Origin: Priapulus caudatus
Taxonomy: Eukaryota; Priapulida; Priapulimorpha; Priapulimorphida; Priapulidae
Reading direction: 5' to 3'
Length of the DNA stretch: 21,400 bases
Assembly (NCBI RefSeq): GCF_000485595.1
Contig: NW_014577083.1
Location: 192,010 to 213,409, forward strand
The translations under genes and the position numbers were made by a program. Of this stretch, positions 10,543 to 19,067 are shown piece by piece; the first letter of the stretch is position 1; each line of letters opens with the position of its first letter. The notes under the pieces were generated by a model. That model made no database searches. It saw only the letters and a list, made by a program, of their open reading frames with translations, and had not been told where the DNA came from.

Positions 10543-11440
10543 TTTGGCAACTGGACTAATAGGCTAACCACCACCTAACCCAGTTCGTTAGAAGCGAGTC
10601 TGAGAGCATCTTCAATATGATGAAGCCATCCAGACATGGTAAATAGCGATGGGATCTTTCTATATGCGCAATACTGCAAATATTCGCCATTGCACAGCAA
10701 CCTTCACTCAATCGTAGGGGTGCACCGGATCCAACTTTTTATGTTCCGGCTGGAACCTCTAGGTTCTAGGGTTATTTTCAGTTAATTTAGGTTAAAATTA
10801 CGCTACATAAAAAGTTTCATGGTTCAATCACCATTAGAAAATTTTTTTTTCAATGTTTTAAAACTAAACGACTACAGTTTGATATACACGACGGTGGCGC
10901 CACTCAAAGCGCACGGACTGAAAAGTTGCGCCAAAACGACTTTTCAGCCAAGGGCTACAGACCGAGGGTGTTTCTTTATATATTAATTTAAAAGCAAAGG
11001 ATTTGTAATATCTTATAAACAACATATAGTTTCGTTATAATTATGCGATAAATTTGTCCTAAAATGAGCATCGTTCGTTAAATAGCATTTAGGATAAATA
11101 AACTGCACCTTTGTGATTAGTCCCCGTCTGTAACGCTGCAAAAATATTGGAAATGCGCAACTTTTTCAGGGGGGCAGCACGGTCGCGGGTGTCAATGGCG
11201 CCGGTCAAATTTTGTAGCGTTTGATGTATAATTAATTATAACAATTAAATTAGGTATCTGGTAACAAGTACGTGTGGGTATAGACGATTTGTTATACCAG
11301 TAAGTACAGTTGTATGCACGTAAAATCCTAGAGTCTAGTATCCTTAAGCCTGGGAATAAACTTGACAGTTTTGGCCAGTATTGTGCAAACTCACTCAGCC
11401 TGAACGAAATACCATTAGCAGGCACATCACTCAGGCGAGT
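10543..11440. other. Non-coding stretch, nothing recognised beyond a hairpin
   Basis: A nine-base inverted repeat CTGAAAAGT/ACTTTTCAG occurs at 10918-10926 and 10939-10947 with a 12-base loop. A short palindrome (GTGGCGCCAC) lies just before it, near 10894-10903. Otherwise the DNA is AT-rich with no coding signal that I trust. Confidence 0.5.
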
Positions 11441-11461
11441 ATAGTACAATGCTCATTGTTC

Positions 11462-11965
11462 GACATGTTCTCATTATGTCACATGTTCTCATGTTCTCAT
11501 TAGGCGCTTCACACACAAGAAAAACCGCGATGCTAATCGCGATGAAATACCGAGATAATTGTGTCGTTGTTCACACAGGCCGAATAATCGCGCTAATCGC
11601 CGAGCGGGATAATTCTATAATAGAACTGTGCATGCTCACTGCCCGGAATGATGCTCACTGCGCATGCTCGCTGCTCACTCGCTTGGAATGCTGGGATAGA
11701 AAATACCGGGATTATCAAAGCGAGCGTTCACACACGCAAATAATCGCAGTCAAAAGTGCGATTTGGAGCGCGATGCTGATCGCGATTATTAGTGGGTATT
11801 ATTGCGTTCACACTTGTAATAATCTCGGTATTTCGATCGCGATTCAAAAACCGGGATTTGCATCCCGCTTATTCGCGCCAGTGTGAACGCGCCTATTATG
11901 TCACATGTTCTCATGTTCTCATTGTCTACATGTTCACATTCTACATTGTTCTCATTGTTCTCAAT
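11462..11965. repeat. Small satellite (CATGTTCTCATT-type), split by an insertion
   Basis: Both sides of the element at 11502-11894 carry the unit CATGTTCTCATT and variants such as CATTGTTCTC. A perfect 29-base direct copy lies at 11473-11501 and 11895-11923. The simplest reading is a tandem array with a period of about 26 bases interrupted by a short TIR element with a three-base ATT duplication. The alternative is a true long duplication created at insertion. Confidence 0.7.
11502..11894. mobile_element. 393 bp short TIR element with TTCACAC-type ends
   Basis: The left end reads AGGCGCTTCACAC. The right end is its inverted near-match (GTGTGAACGCGCCT). Inside, GAAATACCGAGAT at about 11544 is inverted as ATCTCGGTATTTC at about 11823, and CGCGATGCT(A/G)ATCGCGAT occurs directly at 11526-11543 and 11769-11786. 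There is no credible coding frame; a 145-codon frame across it is fortuitous. It is a non-autonomous MITE-like element. If the flanking ATT is its target duplication, the size would suit a PIF/Harbinger-type transposase, but that is inference. Confidence 0.75.
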
Positions 11966-13067
11966 GCTACAAAGTTCAAATTACAGGATGGTTGTTAGGT
12001 GTATGAATCATCTGCCTACAGTGCATAATTCTGGCATCTTTGTCGCAAGGGAATTGTGTGGCAAAACGTGCATGTTGCAGTCTACCTGGTTTTAGTTGAT
12101 TATTTTCAACTAACAGACAGATTCCATTCCTGTGGCTCTAAGAGTAAGAGTATGTTATTTTAAAAGAAAATCTAGTGAATCACCGGTTAGTTAGCCGATG
12201 TTCAAGTGGCAAAGTTTTTTGGGCGGAATAGTGTGAAGTGGTTAACACTATATTGTCAGCAAGTTGACTCTACTGACGCTCAACTACATTCAGTGACTGA
12301 TCTTTTGATCTTGATGACGCTTGTAGCAGAAATGAATTTAGGAAAAGGTGGTTGAATGCGGTGAGATTTATGAAGTGATAACCCTGGATATGTTTAGTCA
12401 GTACAATTCAGTTAAAAGCACTCAGCTGTCTACATGCGAAATCAGTGTCTCGACTCACTCAACTGCAATGTGATTATGCAAGTCTATGACGTCACAAAAT
12501 CTTTTACTTTGGCAAAAGCAGAAATCTATGTATAACTAAATTCAATTTACGCAAATAGACGGTTTCACGAGAGCGTCTCCTGGTTTTAAGTTCAATCAAA
12601 AGCATTCTAAGTAACTGTTAGAATACTCTCAAACGTATACCTGTATAAGGTAGATCCACTCCACTCGCTCCAGCCTGGCCACGAGCATGAAACTATTACG
12701 TGCCACATATACGCATTACGCATGCATACAACTATGTGCGCATCCCCGCACGTATATACGCGCATATAGTAATATCTATTCAATGAATTATACTATACAG
12801 ACCCAGAGCAACCAATATTATTGATATTATCTGTATATGACGATAAAGTAATTTGAATAATATAATGAAATAGCAACACATTGATATCTTTAGGTGAGAC
12901 CCATTCACAAACATTTTCCTCCTCCCTTAGATAACCTACTCTTTCCCTACACCTTTACGTTTTTGAAAGCGTTTATATATCCACTTATAGGCTATATATT
13001 ATCAGTACATGTGTGTTTTTCATCACAGATTATGCTTTGAACAGATAACCAGACAATCTAATATCGC
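11966..13067. other. Non-coding stretch, nothing recognised
   Basis: I found no reliable exon, RNA gene or repeat apart from a CRE palindrome at 12487-12494. I searched here for the last HHAT exon on the minus strand and did not find a convincing one. Confidence 0.5.
12487..12494. promoter_or_regulatory. CRE palindrome TGACGTCA
   Basis: An exact 8-base match in otherwise AT-rich DNA, without accompanying CCAAT or NRF1 motifs. It may be chance, or part of an enhancer. Confidence 0.25.
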
Positions 13068-13412
13068 CAGGGGTAGAAATTAACTTTTGAACACGGGAAT
13101 CCAACGGACTCCCTCTCTGCCCTCAAAAAGAGGGAGTCCACAGCAAAATAATGGAGTCCGCAGTCTGGGGTTCAAAATTAAAGATATTAACAATAACGCA
13201 TGTGCTTATGTTTAAGATTCATGTGGTTGCACGTCTGCCAAATTTTCTTTGGACATTAGCTGAAAAAATACGATAATTCCGCGAGGCTAGTTAGTATAGC
13301 AGAATTTTCAGGGCGTCACACGGACTCCTGCCTATGTCAAATCAGGGAGTCCGACAGAAAATCAAGGAGTATTTGACTCCGAACTCTCGTTAATTTCGCA
13401 CCCTGTATCGCT
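13068..13412. repeat. Imperfect inverted-repeat element rich in GGACTC/GAGTCC
   Basis: The left part (CAGGGGTAGAAATTAAC) and the right part (GTTAATTTCGCACCCTG) are inverted relatives, each followed inward by GGACTCCCT-like blocks. GGACTC or its complement occurs at 13106, 13134, 13154, 13322 and 13347. This resembles an old non-autonomous element with degenerate inverted ends. No target-site duplication was identified. Confidence 0.5.
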
Positions 13413-13528
13413 ATTAAAACCCAAGGGGGAAACGCGGTAGGAATATACCAAAAATTATTTTGCTATAAACTAAGCTATGTAAATACATGTGCTTCATGCT
13501 TTTGCTTTATTTTCAGATGCATACACGT

Positions 13529-13578
13529 CACGAGTCCATAATCGAAAATGGACTCTTCTTTTCTATTATGGACTCTTG
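13529..13578. mobile_element. 50 bp palindromic mini-element, copy 1 (GAGTCC type)
   Basis: The arms GAGTCCATAATCGAAAA (13532-13548) and TTTTCTATTATGGACTC (13559-13575) pair with one mismatch around a 10-base loop. The element begins CAC and ends TTG. It is flanked by the exact 8-base direct repeat ATACACGT at 13521-13528 and 13579-13586. A CA...TG terminus with an 8 bp duplication is what hAT-superfamily transposition leaves. Compare copies at 14917-14957 and 18581-18637. Confidence 0.65.
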
Positions 13579-13848
13579 ATACACGTGCACCAACTCTGGC
13601 TTTAGTTTCCGTATTACAATCACATTTGTAACACACAACAAATAAACTCATGGATATAATTTGTGTTACACTGATGCCACTGAGTGATTACACTGTTGCC
13701 TTTCAGAGAGATTTCATAAAGATCTTAGATTATTTGCGAGAAATTCATGAAGAGATTATCTAGGGGTGAGTAGGTACCTTGTTGTGGATTTAAATGCCAC
13801 TGTGCCTTATATATACTCATGGGTTCATGTAACCAAAAAAATGATTTG

Positions 13849-13881
13849 AAAAGAAAAAGAAAAGAAAGAAAGAAAAGAAAT
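13849..13881 (+). repeat. GAAA-rich purine tract
   Basis: A short run of AAAAG/AAAG/GAAA units, fully purine on the top strand. It lies about 150 bases left of the HHAT-like exon, within what should be its downstream intron. Confidence 0.8.
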
Positions 13882-14028
13882 GATTTTCTAGCAGTATCAG
13901 GTTTTTTCATAATGCAACCATGTTATCAGACTACAATAACGACCACTTACGCCTTACTGTTAACTCTTACTGAACTTTTCACTTTTACTTTTTACTCTTT
14001 GGACACAATAGCAGGTAGGTGAGCTTAC

Positions 14029-14170
14029 CGTAGAGGACAAGTTTGTGGAAGAACACTTGTCCGACTTCGTTGCCCATGAAGAAGTAGAAGTTTGACATGA
14101 TGCAAATAGCGAGGAGAGGGGCGTTGATGGCTGCCTTCATTCTACGCCACATAGCTGCTGACACATACTC
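14029..14170 (-). CDS. HHAT: HHAT-like acyltransferase, penultimate exon (partial gene)
   Basis: This 142-base exon encodes 47 residues plus one base. It starts EYVSAAMWRRMKAAINAP, followed by a hydrophobic stretch LLAICIMSNFYFFM and GNEVGQVFFHKLVLY. The GNEVG block and the preceding SN-F pattern match the region of Hedgehog acyltransferase just before its last membrane segment. The acceptor is TTTTATTCTGCAG|GAG and the donor is TACG|GTAAGC. It begins in phase 0, exactly fitting the end of the exon at 19272. It ends after the first base of a codon, probably Gly. By comparison with the roughly 490-residue animal protein, about 30 residues should follow. HHAT sits in the ER membrane and transfers palmitate to the N-terminal Cys of Hedgehog proteins. 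The acceptor is part of a tandem repeat (see 14170-14400). Confidence 0.9.
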
Positions 14171-14400
14171 CTGCAGAATAAAACACTCACATTGCACTCA
14201 TCATACTAGATAGAACATGGCACTGTACTCATGAAACACGTCCTCGGCCTACAGGATAAAACTAACACTGTACTGGTTCTATGGGATAAAACCTGTAGTT
14301 GCACTCATCCTACAGGCTAAAACACGCACTCAACCTACAAGATATAACGTGACACTACATATACCCTACAGGATAATATGCGTATTCAACCTACCACAGG
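14170..14400 (-). repeat. Intronic minisatellite containing the exon's splice acceptor
   Basis: On the top strand a motif close to CCTACAGGATAAAA recurs at 14170 (CCTGCAGAATAAAA, the true acceptor), 14203 (degenerate), 14248, 14278, 14309, 14334 and 14365, at spacings of 33, 45, 30, 31, 25 and 31 bases. Between motifs are related pieces such as GCACTCAT and CACTGTACT. Read on the gene strand, each unit is TTTTATCCTGTAG|G, which looks like a 3' splice site with AG at the same position as the real one. The array thus offers several potential decoy acceptors upstream of the exon. Confidence 0.75.
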
Positions 14401-14720
14401 TGTTATTCGTTTAATTGGCTCTGTCTGTGACAATGTGTTCCAGAACCCACTCGATGCCTGACAGCAACTTTCGCACTTCACAGAAGCAACGCACACTCCA
14501 GTAACTATAGTGAAACTTCCAACGAGCTGATATAGTTGCTGACAGACCCGGTACAGAGGCCAGTACAGGAACTCAACTGTAATTACTTCAGTATTGCGTA
14601 ATTGCAGCCTTTGTAAAAATGACAGGATTTTTTTAAGAATCCTTGCATGCATTTCAGTCTATCTCCATGGATTGCGATTTATATGTATAGGAAAAACGAT
14701 TAGGGGACGAGAGTTAGTGA

Positions 14721-14765
14721 ATACTTAACAGTTAATATACAGTTACATACTTAACAGTTACATAC
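14721..14765. repeat. 26-base tandem duplication
   Basis: ATACTTAACAGTTA occurs at 14721-14734 and 14747-14760, so the period is 26 bases over nearly two copies. It looks like a local replication-slippage duplication. Confidence 0.7.
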
Positions 14766-14916
14766 CATTTGAGTTCATGCTTATTGATTTACACTTAATA
14801 ATTCATAGGTAAACTCAGGTTAGTACGTGTAATTGTCCTTGGTGTCTTGGCATATCACACCGCTAATAGTTGGCCCTAATAATATTATCAGGATTGTCAC
14901 AATATACTCATAATAT

Positions 14917-14957
14917 CAGGAGTAGATAATAGAAGATTCTTCTATTATCTACTCGTG
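14917..14957. mobile_element. 41 bp palindromic mini-element, copy 2 (GAGTAG type)
   Basis: GAGTAGATAATAGAAGA (14920-14936) pairs perfectly with TCTTCTATTATCTACTC (14938-14954) around a single T. The element begins CAG and ends GTG. It is flanked by the 7-base direct repeat ATAATAT at 14910-14916 and 14958-14964. The design is the same as copy 1, with a different base pair after GAGT on both arms. Confidence 0.6.
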
Positions 14958-14970
14958 ATAATATATGTAA

Positions 14971-15004
14971 GAGTGTCATAATATATGTCTAGATTATGAC
15001 ACTC
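14971..15004. repeat. Related hairpin (GAGTGTC type), probable copy 4
   Basis: GAGTGTCATAAT (14971-14982) and ATTATGACACTC (14993-15004) are perfect inverted copies with a 10-base loop. It shares the GAGT...ATAAT/ATTAT...ACTC frame of the mini-element family but has three variable bases instead of two. No target-site duplication is evident. Confidence 0.5.
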
Positions 15005-15744
15005 CTGAATCCTGATATTAGTATATACTCTGGATTTTTACATATACACGAAGTTTCATGGAGCACAAAAATCAATATTACTCTCCACCTCTCCCCTTGG
15101 GGACATAAATTTTCTCGGTCGCCAAAACTCCATGCTTCCCTGGCGACCATGCAATAATTGTGTAATGTATTTATATATATATATACTGTGATGCCCTCAC
15201 TGCCAGCTGAGAAAAATAAAGAGCTGCAACAACTGAATAACGAATGCCATGACAACGATGAGAGCGATGACGCTCGCACTAATTGTCCTTATTTCGACAA
15301 TTTATTCCTATTATAATACAGTAAAGTGGCTTTATGGCAACCGTGGGACTTGTTAAAAGCGTGCTCGGTCACTACGATCGGCTGTCATTGTTTGGAATGT
15401 CAGGTGAGTCATACACAACTTATATACAGACACAGACACATACATTTACACAGACACAGAGAGTGGGAAGATCATGAACTGCATTTTTTTACAACTGGAT
15501 TCGGGAGGGACTGCACTGTAGCACCGTGTTTTCTCTTGCACTGAAACTTTTCCTCCTGCTATAGGCTGTAGGTCATTCCTTGTGTTTTGAGGTCCTTTAT
15601 CATCTTTTTCATATCTCTCGTTTCTAATTACTATATCGTTGTTTAGATGTATTCTAATATTTCCACGCATAGTGGCGTTTTACTGGGCGTTCTAGAGCCG
15701 TTTCCTACATAATATAGTTTATTCTGGTTGAGAATAACTTGCTT

Positions 15745-15789
15745 CTTTTGGCTCTTCTGGCTCTTTTGGCTCTTTTGGCTCTTCTGGCT
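15745..15789 (+). repeat. 9-base minisatellite, five units
   Basis: Five consecutive units of CTT(T/C)TGGCT occur, at 15745, 15754, 15763, 15772 and 15781. The array lies between two GAGAATAA copies. A Phe-Trp-Leu open frame here is an artefact of the repeat. Confidence 0.9.
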
Positions 15790-16036
15790 GAGAATAAGTT
15801 TTCATCTTTGGGTAAGAATAACACCATTACATTGTAAACGGGTTAGTTTTCTATGCGAAGCCTGCTACAGTAACCAAACGCTTGACTGTTGCCGAGGCTC
15901 TATGCTCCAATAGAAACCATTAATAAAAAGAAATAATGCCTTCTCATGCAATCATGTCAGAGATAAGCACTTGCCAGGTGTACATACGACCTTGAGGCAG
16001 TTATTGACTATATTATGCACATCTGTGCTGTTCACA

Positions 16037-16180
16037 TTAGCCTCGTTCACACGAGACCTCGTATTTATGAAATACGGTATTTGCGAAATACCAAATCTGA
16101 GACAAATACGCGGCCGAGCGTTCACACGCTGATTCGCGGCTCCAGAAATACGGTATTTGCGAGCTGCGAGCTGCTTTAGT
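16037..16180. mobile_element. Probable MITE with TTCACAC end, boundaries unclear
   Basis: The left side reads CCTCGTTCACACGAGACCTCG. An exact 18-base direct repeat GAAATACGGTATTTGCGA occurs at 16069-16086 and 16145-16162, and GCGTTCACACGC lies between at about 16118-16129. The GAAATACCG-like wording echoes the 11502-11894 element, so they may be distant relatives. Right end and target duplication could not be fixed. Confidence 0.45.
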
Positions 16181-16229
16181 AACAATCAAGCGAACAATGC
16201 GAAATAAACAGTACGAACGGGTCGAGCTT

Positions 16230-16652
16230 ACTAGAGACGCACCATGGTCATAGCGAGAGCGTGGTCAGGTCGCAGAGACATCTCCATGGACGTAGTAACA
16301 GCGTGATGAAAACGTATTGACATCGTGCTGAGAACGGGGCGACAATTTTCACGCGCCCGACACGCTTGCGATACGATCATTAAGTTCGTACTACGCTCGA
16401 GTTACGTGGGTACTACGCCTTCCACGTCTCTAATACGCCCGCACTGCGCTGTCTTTCCGCCACGCTCGCACCACGATTGTTTTGAACATGTTCAAAGTTT
16501 GGCCACGCTCTCCACGCTCATGGTGACTGCACCGCGCTCGATCGCGATCGCAGTACGGCCATATACGTTCATACTGCGTTCTACACGTTTCCACCACGCT
16601 CTTAGAGCGTAGTACGAGCGTAGCGAGATCGGGGCCCTGGTGTGAATGGGGT
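16230..16652. mobile_element. CACGCTC-rich element with a CCCATTCACACCA-type end
   Basis: The right end reads GGGCCCTGGTGTGAATGGGG (about 16632-16651). Its inverse, CCCATTCACACCAG, opens the element at the right edge of the window (21193). The body is full of CACGCTC/GAGCGTGG motifs, as is that other element. The left end was not identified, so the start is approximate. A 95-codon plus frame and an 85-codon minus frame across it are not credible genes. Confidence 0.5.
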
Positions 16653-17450
16653 ATAAGAGCGCCTGTCACTGGCCACTCGTAGCCCACCTAGATTCCGAAG
16701 CAACTGTAGATATCTGAGCAATCACGTAGAGAAGACATTATAGGAGATGATATTCAGATAAGACATTATATCAAGGGAATAGTTCAGCTCATTAGCTCTG
16801 ATCAATGATAAATTATGATCTACGATCACCATTATAAGATTAGATCAGAACCACGAAAGCATCGGCCAACGGATCGTGCCAAAACGTCACACCACCGACA
16901 CCGTGTTTCCAGCGATGCACATGACAAGTGTAGAGACAACACTGTCGCTAAGTGTCCATAATAATATAAAGTTACATCATTCACTCATAATTATTATTAT
17001 AGCATTATAACGTTTTATCACATGTGGCATTAACAAAATTAAGCGAAACGTTATTAACCATATAGGATTCGCTGCATTCTAATTGACTCAATAAATATAA
17101 AAAATTCATGTTAATTTCGTCGCCACAATCTCCTGACTGTGATTCCGGTATGCTGCCAAGACATTTTCGTCAATAGAAATCGATAACACCAATAAACTGC
17201 CTCGGCGTATTATATTATTTATATTATCAGGAGTGATGCGTTTAAGCAACCCAGAAGTAAAAGTTATTAGTAGATACCTGGTCTGTTGGGTATATCCAAC
17301 TCATAATGACCGCATGTCTATAGCTACAGAAGATGGAAGCGACCGTTGTAGACGAGCAGTATGTATATATATATATTCGCAAAGAGAACAGGGGGAAGCA
17401 AAGTGAGCACAGATAATACGAAGAGATGGGATCGACATATACGTAAAATT

Positions 17451-17474
17451 ATGTGTGCGCGCGCGTGCGCGTAT
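17451..17474. repeat. Alternating purine-pyrimidine (GC/GT) tract
   Basis: ATGTGTGCGCGCGCGTGCGC and the following bases form a short, strongly alternating run that could adopt Z-DNA. No gene is associated. Confidence 0.7.
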
Positions 17475-17722
17475 TATATACATTTCTAACTAATGACTGG
17501 AAACGAATTACTGGATACTCAATAACAATTCCATTAGTGCCGATGTTCATAAAGTTGAGAGTAGCAGCACAAGAATAACCAACGAATGCGCTTCACTTCT
17601 CACAGTAGTATGAGTAGTAGAGGAGTATGAGGAGTACTGTAGTAGATTATGAGTATGAGCTAGAGCGCGAACGTAGTCTTACTACCATCTCACACGATTC
17701 CCCCAAAACACCTGCAACTCTC

Positions 17723-17730
17723 GCTGCTTC

Positions 17731-17810
<80 letters not shown>
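17723..17810 (+). repeat. CTG/CAG repeat including pure (CTG)19
   Basis: CTG units interrupted by TTC occur from 17723, followed by 19 uninterrupted CTG units at 17751-17807. It gives poly-Ala frames on both strands: a 76-codon plus frame at 17627-17857 and a 66-codon minus frame at 17847-17647. Neither is recognisable outside the repeat. In the HHAT-like pre-mRNA it would be read as CAG. CTG/CAG tracts are prone to length change. Confidence 0.95.
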
Positions 17811-17813
<3 letters not shown>

Positions 17814-17838
17814 GCGGGCTGCGCGGTTTCCACCTGTA

Positions 17839-17846
17839 TGACGTCA
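17839..17846. promoter_or_regulatory. CRE palindrome TGACGTCA beside the CTG repeat
   Basis: An exact match 32 bases after the pure CTG run, in a short GC-rich patch (GCGGGCTGCGCGG). It could mark an intronic promoter or enhancer; no first exon could be tied to it. Confidence 0.3.
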
Positions 17847-18580
17847 TGACGAGGTGATTTGTTTGATCAGGCTACCCACGTGCGTTCGCGCGTGTTATGA
17901 TCGGTGTCCGATTGCAATGCAAACATTTTTACCACACCATCAAGGATCCATGCAGTATCAATAAAGAGCCAGGTGCTCTATTGTTTGTTTTAAACCAGCG
18001 ATTTTGATGAGCTTGTGTCGCTCAGTTCTTCGTGACAAATTGATGCCGAAACCGCGCAATGCTAAGTTCAAACGCTAGCCGCATTATAGGCAATTAACGA
18101 GTTTGTGAAGGTGATATGCTAAGTTTTCGTTCGTTATAAAAATGGGTCCTAATTATGAACTAAAATATACATAATAAAACTACAGTTACTTTTCCGTTTG
18201 CTTTTAGATGTCAAATTACGGAGAACAATCTCTTGGAAATCCTAACTAGACTCACATCAAAATAACAACTAATATATGACAGTAATATCATCTCAGTTAG
18301 CGAACGAATCAAATAATACAATGAGTCGGATTGTACATACTATATTGATATTGTGACAAATTGTCCACATGAAGTGTTTTGCAGCAAACACTGCACTAAT
18401 AATCTGTCTCTGTGAGCGCATGTGTCTATAGGTTATTGACTAGCGTGCATGCTTCGACACTGACAAGGCTAGTAATGGATTTCTAACTGGTCTATCACCC
18501 GCATTTCCCGCAAACGTCTACCTTACGTGTATGGACAACATTATGTACCTATGTATGTGTAAGTGTACATGTATATATAT

Positions 18581-18635
18581 CAAGAGTACATAATAGAGCA
18601 CTCGATCGTACTAGTAAATCTCTATTATGTACTCT

Positions 18636-18637
<2 letters not shown>
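18581..18637. mobile_element. 57 bp palindromic mini-element, copy 3 (GAGTAC type)
   Basis: It begins CAAGAGTACATAATAGAG and ends CTCTATTATGTACTCTTG, perfect inverted copies with a 21-base spacer (18599-18619). Pairing continues outward into the AT flank, to 18572 and 18646. The flanking eight bases are ATATATAT on both sides (18573-18580 and 18638-18645). That fits an 8 bp target duplication but is weak evidence in AT repeat DNA. Confidence 0.6.
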
Positions 18638-18677
<40 letters not shown>

Positions 18678-18680
18678 TAT
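18638..18680. repeat. TA-dinucleotide run
   Basis: A near-continuous AT/TA run with one phase break (ATAATA near 18669) lies directly right of mini-element copy 3. The element may have inserted into it. Confidence 0.9.
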
Positions 18681-18960
18681 AAATTGAAGAAACATAGGTT
18701 TTACTATAATTTACTCTACTATTACAATGTTTCATGTCTAAAAGTTTAGCAGGGTCAATACTTCTTTATTTCGATGGTAAACAAAGCTTTAAGCGAACTC
18801 TGGCCGTCTGTTCCAGAATGACGCCGAGTCTTTTGAGGAATGACATAAATACGGAACTATTCAAAGGACAGTGAAATACCTTCCATAATAACTGACGACA
18901 TATAGTTAAATGACGTACAGCAAGATAAACCCTCCCATATAACAGATATCAGTTAGACAC

Positions 18961-19067
18961 CAGGGGGCCGTTGTCAGAAACATCGTAAAGTTAATGCTAA
19001 TCTTAATGCTAAGATAGTACCTACGACTAATGTTAAGACTAATTTTGTTTCTGACAACGGCCCCCAG
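18961..19067. mobile_element. 101 bp MITE with CAG target duplication
   Basis: The ends are perfect inverted copies: GGGGCCGTTGTCAGAAAC (from 18964) and GTTTCTGACAACGGCCCC (to 19064). CAG flanks both sides (18961-18963 and 19065-19067), consistent with a three-base target duplication. The inside has repeated TTAATGCTAA/CTAATGTTAA words. There is no coding capacity. Three-base duplications are typical of PIF/Harbinger elements, though those usually favour TWA targets. Confidence 0.8.

Larger units (their letters stand above)
14882..15030. repeat. Nested palindromes
   Basis: An outer inverted pair (TATCAGGATT near 14886 and AATCCTGATA near 15009) encloses two inner hairpins, at 14920-14954 and 14971-15004. 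The whole block could fold as a multi-armed structure in DNA or in the pre-mRNA. It probably arose by insertion of related palindromic elements into one another. Confidence 0.6.

Noticed and set aside
10914-10950. Hairpin resembling a histone mRNA stem-loop
   Set aside because: The stem and loop sequence do not match the conserved histone element and no histone gene is nearby.
11449-11886. 145-codon plus open frame
   Set aside because: It runs across a satellite and a non-coding TIR element, with no recognisable domain.
12560-12680. Possible last HHAT exon on the minus strand (CAG|GCTGGAGC..., giving Gly-Trp-Ser then a stop after 22 codons)
   Set aside because: The phase fits and Gly-Trp resembles the start of the known tail, but there is no hydrophobic membrane segment and the pyrimidine tract is poor.
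14170-14400. Regularly spaced repeats resembling a CRISPR array
   Set aside because: Units are degenerate, spacers are short and related to each other, and the context is a eukaryotic intron.
15728-15913. Phe-Trp-Leu repeat peptide frame
   Set aside because: It comes from a five-unit, 9-base minisatellite.
18961-19067. hAT assignment because the left end reads CAGGGG
   Set aside because: The right end is CCCCAG rather than CCCCTG, and no 8 bp duplication is present; a 3 bp CAG duplication fits better.
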